A program made the position numbers and the translations under genes. This document shows positions 56,906-64,000 of a stretch of DNA of 64,000 nucleotides, in pieces. The notes beneath the pieces were generated by a model that was given only the letters and a program-made list of their open reading frames with translations, made no database searches and was not told the origin of the DNA. The stretch is taken from assembly GCA_021229015.1 (NCBI GenBank), contig CM037777.1:22318110-22382109 (forward strand), written 5' to 3'. Position 1 is the stretch's first letter; every line of letters begins with the position of its first letter. The DNA is from Solen grandis. Its lineage: Eukaryota > Mollusca > Bivalvia > Adapedonta > Solenidae.

Positions 56906-59900
56906 TGCCTCTTCAGAGAGATGGCTCTGTCCTTTCATCTCCTGATCTTGTTAATTTGGTTTGGGATAGGGACTTCAGCAAAGATATTTTCAGCCAGGTC
57001 TCTGGACTTCCTTCAATATCAGGGGTGTCCATCACATATTGGTTGCATACCACCACTCGACATTCGTGATAGTTAGACAGCTCCTCGTTGGTGTACGATG
57101 CTATTTCACAGTGCCTTTCTAGACGATTTCCCTATCTTCAGATTTGTTGATTACTTTTTAGTTTTTGTAGAATTAATGTTTTGCATTGTATGTAAGTATG
57201 AGAAGTTGTTCTAATGCAGCGCCCAGATATTTCGTTTCCAATTTTAGAGAAAGTAATCTGTGTTGCAAAAACAGGCAGTATTTTAATTACTGGTATGCTA
57301 TCTGAATTAACGTTGCAGACAATTTGCAAAAGAGATAAATTGCTTACAATAATTTGAGGATGGAGAGTAGCCCCTTTTTCTCCAGCAGTGTCTTGCCCCT
57401 CACAAAAGATTATGAAAACAATTTGAGAATAAATCTTGCTTGAGACAAAGTTATCAGCTTCCTTTTTCTGGCTTTCCAGTTATCAGACCGGTCTGGAGTA
57501 ATGTTTTATGCAAGCACAATCATCGGTGTCCTAAAGAGAATAACAGAGAGATGGTGAATCTACAGCTTTTGCAGAAATTGGCATCCATGATAATTCATGG
57601 ATATTGAGAATGATTTGTTGATATACACTCAACAATTCTTATCCATAACAATGGAAGAAACATCTGACTTGTTACTTTTTCTTCAATCAGCTTGTATCCA
57701 TGCCCCATCAGTGTGATATATAATTCCGTATCAAATCAGATGCTCTGCCACTTCCCCATGCGTTAATGTCGTTACTAATCAAGCAAAAAGTCAGATGTTT
57801 TAATCATGTCTTTTCCATTCTATCACTGCTAACTAGCGTAATAGTACTTGCCCCTTATTGTTGAGGGTGGTAGATATACATACAGATAAAACAAGACAAA
57901 ACAGCAAGATAGATGAGACTTGCTAGATAAAGCTGTCATGGAAGCTGTTTGTGGAGATTGCACCCTGGTAATTGACAGTTGAGTTAGCTTCACCCCAGAT
58001 TGTTCCTGATACAAGCTTAGATTTATGTGTGAGCTCCTGTCTTTTTCAATAAAGTCAGTTGTCCCTTCGATACATATTTTGCAAACAGAGCATCTCTCAG
58101 ATTCTACAAAGTCAGCACAGCAAAAAAAAATCCAGTGTTTAAAAAATTATCTATTTAAATTCCAGATGATGAATTTTCATTAAGTATGAGTTTATACATG
58201 CATATTTATGAGGTAAATGTTAAGAAGTACACCCCATGTTTGTGTATATATTGTAACTAAACTGATCCTGGCCTGAAGAGTGCCATAAAAACACCGTACA
58301 CCAAGTGAAGTGCCAAAAAAGCTTTGCGCCGGGGGAATAACATCGAGTAAAAATATATATCATTTATGTTCATCATAAAAGTACAACAAAATTATTAATG
58401 ACCAAGGTGTTTGAAATATACAATTGTAAATGGTGGATGTATCTCTGCATTATGTCTTTTTTTGGTTTTGTTTTTTAGCATAAGATTGTCACGTTTTACT
58501 GGTTAAAAAAAAGTTATGTCCTATAAGTGAATGAACAGCAACAAAAGGCAAAAAATTGTCTTTTTAATAGTAAATATTTCTTAATAAATTCTTCATGTGG
58601 TCTACCTTTTTTTTGGTCTTGTCTACCTTTTGGTGTGGTCTACCTATTTGTTGATGTGGTCTACCTATATATTACTGGATCCTTTACTTATGATCACTTA
58701 TGTATTGTTCTGTATGTTTATGCCTGAAATGTTTACCCAATTATATTGTAAAATTTTACATGAATTGGAAAATTAGAAATTAAAGCCCCCTGTCAGTTTA
58801 AGCAAGTAACAAACTTATTTAATTCATCGGACGATAAGCAAAAACCGCATGAGTTGTAAATTCAGTTCTTTCAATTAAAATAAAAAGTACATGTTATTCA
58901 AAGTTTAACTATGTCGCAGCATGGTTTGTTTAGTTAATTAGGGGACAAACAGCTGGACACAGGGTAATGATATAACAAAGATGTGAGATTAGCATTTGGA
59001 GGACCATTAAAACCCCTTTCCCATGAAGGATTACTGTCAATTAGCAAAACAAACATAGACATTTCCTGCTTGAAGCAGGATTACTGGCCTGGAGTCTGGG
59101 GGCCTGGAGCGGTCAGATTTTGTCCCGGCGAACAGTGCAGTCTGACCTGCTTATTGGGTGTGTCATCTTCAGCAGACGACATTTTAAAGAAAGCAGACAT
59201 CAACATTTTCAAAAAACTTAACTAATCTTGCAGTGTTAGCTGAAGAAAGAATTATTTTTGTAAGAGTAGGAATTGCTGTTCTTATTCTCCATTAAAATGA
59301 AAACTACAACATTTAAGACAATTTAATTATACTGAACTATACATATTGAAAATAACAATAACTACTGTTAAGAGAAGTAAAATATTAAAAAAAATTAATC
59401 AGCAAACAAGTGACAAATAGTTGAACTGGATGTTTTGTAAGCTTCCGAACAGATGGGAGAGAATGCCATAGTTGATTGGAGGTCCCATCCCTTTGCCTGA
59501 TAGCTGTTTCCTTGGCTTGATACCCTTTATTAATCCTTCTTTATGATGATTTTCTAATCAAAGATTCATGGATTTAGGCACCCTAAACTGTGGGGATAAA
59601 GCGTAGGAAGTCTGCAGATTACAAAAAAAAATGTTTGCAGAAGGAAAGATGGATCAGGAAGGATGTAATCTCATACATATTGATTGAAACATTGAGTGTG
59701 GATTTTTTTCCCAGCAATTTCCGCTCATGGGAAGGAACAGACTGCCCAATACTGTCTTGCTTGATATTTGATTACTTAAATATTTCATCATCGCTGTCAT
59801 ACTGCTTTAAGTGAAAGCCAGAAGAAGGCATGGTTGTGCTCCCGTAGCATTGTTCTTGTGTTATTGTTAGGTTCTGTCAATATCAAGATAGGAATTAGAG

Positions 59901-60449
59901 TATTATTACATGCCTTACCTAGCAGAGGTCTTGAAGATGCTTCCAATGTCTGTATGTTACACATTTTCATCAGACTAGATTTAAACTAAGCACAATTAAA
60001 AAGTTGAAAGAATTTAATTACATACCTCTTATTTAGGTCGGATTTGAATTTCAACATTTTTCTATTATGATGGATTTATTAATTTTTGTCTTTTCATAAT
60101 ATTTTTGTGTTATACATAATTCTGACGATTTCATTTGACTATAAATCTGACATAGTGTTTGTATGAATGCATCTTGGATTCTTTTACTGTATAAGGTAGG
60201 ACAGACTCAACTGATCGATAAGTCTTCCAAATTTGCATGTGTCTCTGTTCACGCTTTTCATGGAACCTTTGTCATGAAACATGGACAGATTTCATTTGAA
60301 TTTGTTTTTTTGGAACATTGAACAAGTGAAGTGAAGAGTGCACATCTTAATTTTAACAGATTTGGTACACTATACCATGAGCTATTACAGGGTGACAGGA
60401 CTTGATTGGTCCAGTTTGTAACCTGCAGTTTTGTTGGGGTCCTACATGG
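56906..60449. other. No gene recognised
   Basis: Probable intron. A stretch at about 59009-59160 (AAAACCCCTTTCCCATGAAG; CTGCTTGAAGCAGGATTACT; CCTGGAGTC...GCCTGGAG) looks like a decayed hairpin MITE. Nothing else identified. Confidence 0.4.
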
Positions 60450-60629
60450 TGTATGTTCAGTATGCCAAACCATATGAAACTGTATGCTTACAGTCAGCTA
60501 TAAGCTAATCATGTTCACGTATGTCTATGTACAGCATAAGGTGCACGTGATCAGCATGGTATCTGGTCTTTAGACAACTCTATAACTGTAAGTGAACAGT
60601 TGTTCATGAATTGGCATACTGAACGCACG
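60450..60629. mobile_element. MITE with TATGCCAAAC ends, second copy
   Basis: Left TGTTCAGTATGCCAAAC and right TTGGCATACTGAACGCA are inverted. The interior (CTTACAGTCA; GTACAGCATAAGGTGCACGTG; GGTCTTTAGACAACT) is homologous to 15365-15517. Confidence 0.65.
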
Positions 60630-61487
60630 CTAGGTTTGAGTTCATGTCCAGATTAAGAGCAATAATCTGAAGGTCTTTCTCATATCGCACTTGTGTTTAC
60701 CCCTTTCTCATTAGGGCATTGTTCTTTTACTGGACCATGTGTGGTCACTTCATCTTTATAGTACCTGAGATAGGAGCTCTAACATGGTTTGAAGTCACGG
60801 CGACCCATATAGGCTGACCTTGGAAAGTAAACACTTTCTGCCCGTCACTGCCTGGTGTTTGCGGCACGGGTATCATGACTCAGACCGGACCATATTTGGA
60901 CGCTCCTCAAAAATCAGCGGCTGGTGATTACTGGTCAAGTGTAACATGTCCTCCACCACTAACAATGACTTTACTGATGTTGATTTTATTGATTCATGCA
61001 TTTTTTTCTTTAAATTTTGTTTTTGAGGCAAGTCAGTAAAGAGCTTTATACAATTATTAGTCTGTATGATAAATATGTAAGATCCATTCTGGTCAGGTAA
61101 GAAATTGACCATTTGAATTTCTTAACCATTGCAATTCTCATTATTTTGGCTGCACATGGGTTCTCAGAACCACTTATTTCATTATTCTGCATAGAAATAT
61201 TGTATAAACTGAAAGTTAATTGACCAAAGTGCAATGAAAATTAAAAAAATCCAAATATAAATAGATAAATTAACCTCAAAGATATAACTGAACAAATTGC
61301 ATGCTTATGCAGTTTTGCGAATATTATTAGGGGAACAGTAAAATTGCATGAGTACTTATGTCTGGTCATAATTTGTTGAGGGATTACAGACTTACTGTCT
61401 CATGTGCCATTGTTCAATCATCCACCTGTTGTCATCAGTTGTATCTCTAATCGTACCAAGTGGATTAAGCCTGGTGACTGTTATGAT
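60630..61487. other. No gene recognised
   Basis: AT-rich; no exon or repeat identified. Confidence 0.4.
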
Positions 61488-61716
61488 TTAACCCTTTTCC
61501 TCATAGAGGATACATGAAAAGACCTATGCGAACAGCCTAAAACCAGATCAGCCTGCTAGTAACTCGCAGGCTGATCAGGTTTTATGCTGTTCGCTGCTCC
61601 TCAGTGGTCTGGAAATGAGGAATTTGTAATTAAATTTAGTAAGATTTAACTGGGGTTTCTGCAGTTCGGCTTATGTGATTTCCTATTGAGGCGTCAAAAT
61701 GAGGGCTATATGAGGA
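61488..61716. mobile_element. TTAA hairpin MITE copy
   Basis: Begins TTAACCCTTTTCCTCATAG, contains the palindrome (AAAACCAGATCAGCCTGC / GCAGGCTGATCAGGTTTT) and ends TATGAGGAAAGGATAGG, with the right TTAA lost. Homologous to 16248-16489. Confidence 0.75.
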
Positions 61717-62014
61717 AAGGATAGGGACCAAGACATTGCATGGTTTGGCAAATTCCATAAACACAGCCTCTTTGATATCATTTTCTATATGTCACTTGAA
61801 AGGACAAGAAGAGAGGTATAATTACCCGGACATTTATAAAATAAGTATACATGAATAATTACACAGTCATAGATTCAGAACTGTAGACCGGAAAAATATG
61901 GTTTGATAAAATTCATAGTGCTCTTGTAGCAAGGAGTTTAAAAAAAAGTACAATTTCATGTATTTCTTTTTACGCCAATTGGTAAACAAGTTTTTAAGTT
62001 AACTGGTATACTAT

Positions 62015-62130
62015 AATCCCTCTTGATTCCTTGGGTGGACCGTACTTTGCGCCAGGGGAAAGGGCATTAACGATTCTTGTCCCAACCTGATTCAAACCCT
62101 CAAACTTCTATGGTGCCCTTATATACGAAA
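62015..62130 (-). mobile_element. SINE family B fragment
   Basis: TCCTTGGGTGGACCGTACTT ... CCCAACCTGATTCAAACCC follows the landmarks of the other two family B copies. Confidence 0.4.
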
Positions 62131-62629
62131 AAAAATCAAATTTTTGAGAAAAATGGTATATGGTTTGTTTTTTTTTGCGTATCTACTGGTATTCTATTTC
62201 AAATAGACAAAATGCAGTAACATTGGTGACAGTAAAAGGTTGTCCGTAGAGAATGTGGTGAATCACTGATGTGACAACTTGATGTTCTCTAAAGCATACC
62301 CTTCAAATGTCATGGAGAGGTTTGGAATACTTGTTTTATGATGTGGCCGGTGTGCTGGAGACGTCTAGTCTCAAGTTTATTGTCTCTTCATCCCACGCCT
62401 TGTTGCTTTTGTTTTATTTTCTCTCAATAGTATCTGGAAGTCATAAAAATTGTTGAATTATTTTAAGAGATTTCAATCAGCAGACTGAATATCATGACCA
62501 AACATAACGTTCTGTGGTGGCACAACACCGCTTGATCTTTGATATGGACTGCCTCAGTTTTAAAATGAGAGATGTTGTCAGATACTTTCAGACATACTGT
62601 CAAGAGTTCTTTGGCTATGTTTTAAATAT

Positions 62630-62845
62630 ATTGGGGGACTGGATAGCGTAGTGCTAACACACTTTTCTTTTCACTGTTGGGTCCTGGGTTTGATTCCCGG
62701 TCATGTACATATGAGGGGATAGTGGTTGCCCCATTCAAACATTTTCTCCAGGGTTTTCTGGTTTCCTCCCACAATAATGACCACATAAACCACAACCAGA
62801 GCCACTGAAAGTATGTATATATATTGTGATATCAATATAATAAAG
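62630..62845 (+). mobile_element. tRNA-derived SINE (family C)
   Basis: An A box-like TAGCGTAGTGCTA at 62644-62656 and a B box GGGTTTGATTCCC at 62687-62699 open the element. The body contains TTTTCTGGTTTCCTCCCAC, a stretch that may be a shared SINE core domain. TTTAAATAT flanks it (62621-62629 and about 62846-62854), a likely TSD. Confidence 0.65.
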
Positions 62846-62859
62846 TTTAAATATTGAAT

Positions 62860-64000
62860 GTTTTCTAGGTTTTTTTTAATCATCACATCAAAATTGGAAA
62901 ATGAGGTCACTTACAATGTTTATTTACCCCCCTCCAAATACCAGATTGATCTAGCTTGGGTTAAATGCATCTACTGTTATCAATTGTATACAAAATATAA
63001 TAAAGTTACACCCGAAAATCATCTGAAATACCTGCATTGGATACAACAAGTACTAAGATCGTCAGTGTATTACACAACTCAATGCTAGTTTCAGTAGGGC
63101 TTGCATGCCTAGTTACCGTGTTCTACTGCATATTTCCATTGAAACAGATTTAAAAATAAGGTGATGTATGGGGGCTAGTCAGCAGATCAGGATACTTTAT
63201 TGAACATTATCACTTCGAGGCTTACATAAGTCGGCTTTGGGTCACAGCAGACGAAAAAAAAATGAAAAAAAAATCTGTATTGTGCAAAATTTTTGTTGGT
63301 CTTGAACCGTCTACAGTTTTTCCCTCTATTTACTATGAAATTTGTTAGAAAATTTAAAGAACTCCTTTCACCCGGAGAGATCATTTTGTTCAGTCTGATC
63401 AGATTTTATGGTATCAAAAGGTGGCAGGAACAGATTACGAGTCTAATTTTTCAGACTGATCTGTTTTTTGTTCTTGTTGAAAGGGTTATATCAGTGTTTT
63501 TGAAATACCCCTTAAGGTATCAAAAGAAAAAATCTGTTTTGAAGATATTTTTCTCATTTAAAAACACAGAGGTCAGTGGTAGTGTCTATTTCTCTGCCTT
63601 TTCTTGTTTCAAAATCATTCTGATATTTGCATTTTTTTCCGGAAAGATATTTTGTACTTTTTAAGCTACCAAGTAATGTGTACTTGGTGACAAAAAAGTG
63701 TTAACATGTTCAGATTTCAGCAAAGCAACATTTTATGCTTTTTTGCATTCATCACTTTGCCCTTTGCTTCTCTTCTTTTCTCTCCTGCCTTTTCTCTCTC
63801 AATCTCTCCTCTCTCTCTCAGAGTCTCTTCTGAGTAAATATGGATGGCAAATATTTTTTTCGGTGTGATTCGGCTATTTTTTTTTGTAGATCAATACCTA
63901 ATTGAAAGATTAGGGAAACCTAAGAAATATTTGGGTCAGACACTTTTCGGGAGTGACACAAGTGACAGACTTATTAAATGTACACTTGGACACTCCGTCT
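62860..64000. other. No gene recognised to the window end
   Basis: A pyrimidine-rich tract at 63767-63821 ends in CTCTCTCTCAG and looks like a strong 3' splice site, but the sequence after it does not resemble RAD54L2. Confidence 0.4.

Noticed and set aside
63293..63664. 123-residue open frame near the window end
   Set aside because: Composition is Phe/Leu/Lys-rich AT-translation, the stretch contains a degenerate inverted repeat (CAGTCTGATCAG / CAGACTGATCTG), and no homology was recognised.
63767..63870. Possible RAD54L2 exon after a strong pyrimidine tract and CAG at 63821
   Set aside because: The downstream peptide (SLLSKYGWQIFFS) matches no SNF2 motif, soon hits a stop, and no convincing donor is present.

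Overview
The window is animal genomic DNA and almost certainly comes from a bivalve mollusc. It is AT-rich and has short coding exons with GT-AG introns. It carries repeats typical of bivalves: pearl-like elements with ~145-170 bp tandem cores and (ACGG)n tracts, tRNA-derived SINEs with (CAAA)n tails, and short hairpin MITEs. Species cannot be fixed from sequence alone.

Two conserved genes lie head to head. On the minus strand, from 33096 leftwards past the window edge, is IFT122, a core subunit of the ciliary IFT-A complex. I traced 23 coding exons. All 22 junctions keep the reading frame and give 999 residues in continuous alignment with vertebrate IFT122 as I remember it; about 180 C-terminal residues lie beyond position 1. 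Intron 1 is 9.6 kb. A 69-nt in-frame candidate cassette exon lies at 20785-20853.

On the plus strand, from 34337 rightwards, is the 5' part of RAD54L2 (ARIP4), a SNF2-family chromatin ATPase. It has a large Gly/Tyr/Glu-rich first exon interrupted by a one-base frameshift, then a Lys-rich exon, a Gln-rich exon, an acidic exon and the exon with the Walker A motif (GLGKT). The remaining helicase exons are not seen. A 100-N gap follows at 48678-48777, and 15 kb of repeat-rich DNA with no recognisable exon runs to the window end.

The 1.24 kb between the two start codons is probably a shared promoter region; a GCGCATGCGC palindrome (NRF1-like) sits 29 bp upstream of the IFT122 ATG.

Region by region: 1-23416, IFT122 exons 23 to 2, with repeats in the introns; 23417-33037, intron 1 with a SINE, a nested pair of pearl-like elements (25249-28500) and an (AT)n tract; 33038-34336, IFT122 exon 1 and the shared 5' region; 34337-48384, RAD54L2 exons 1-7, with a 2.6 kb pearl-architecture element (36556-39200) in intron 1; 48385-64000, gap, poor-quality sequence, MITEs and SINEs.

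The most interesting non-genic signal is that at least six elements with unrelated sequences share one architecture: a 5' end often beginning AACAAGAG, a 10-12 nt subterminal inverted repeat, usually a tandem core and a GAC/ACGG-type tract, and a 3' terminal hairpin. This is what non-autonomous Helentron/HINE elements look like, and two of the cases are precisely nested insertions.
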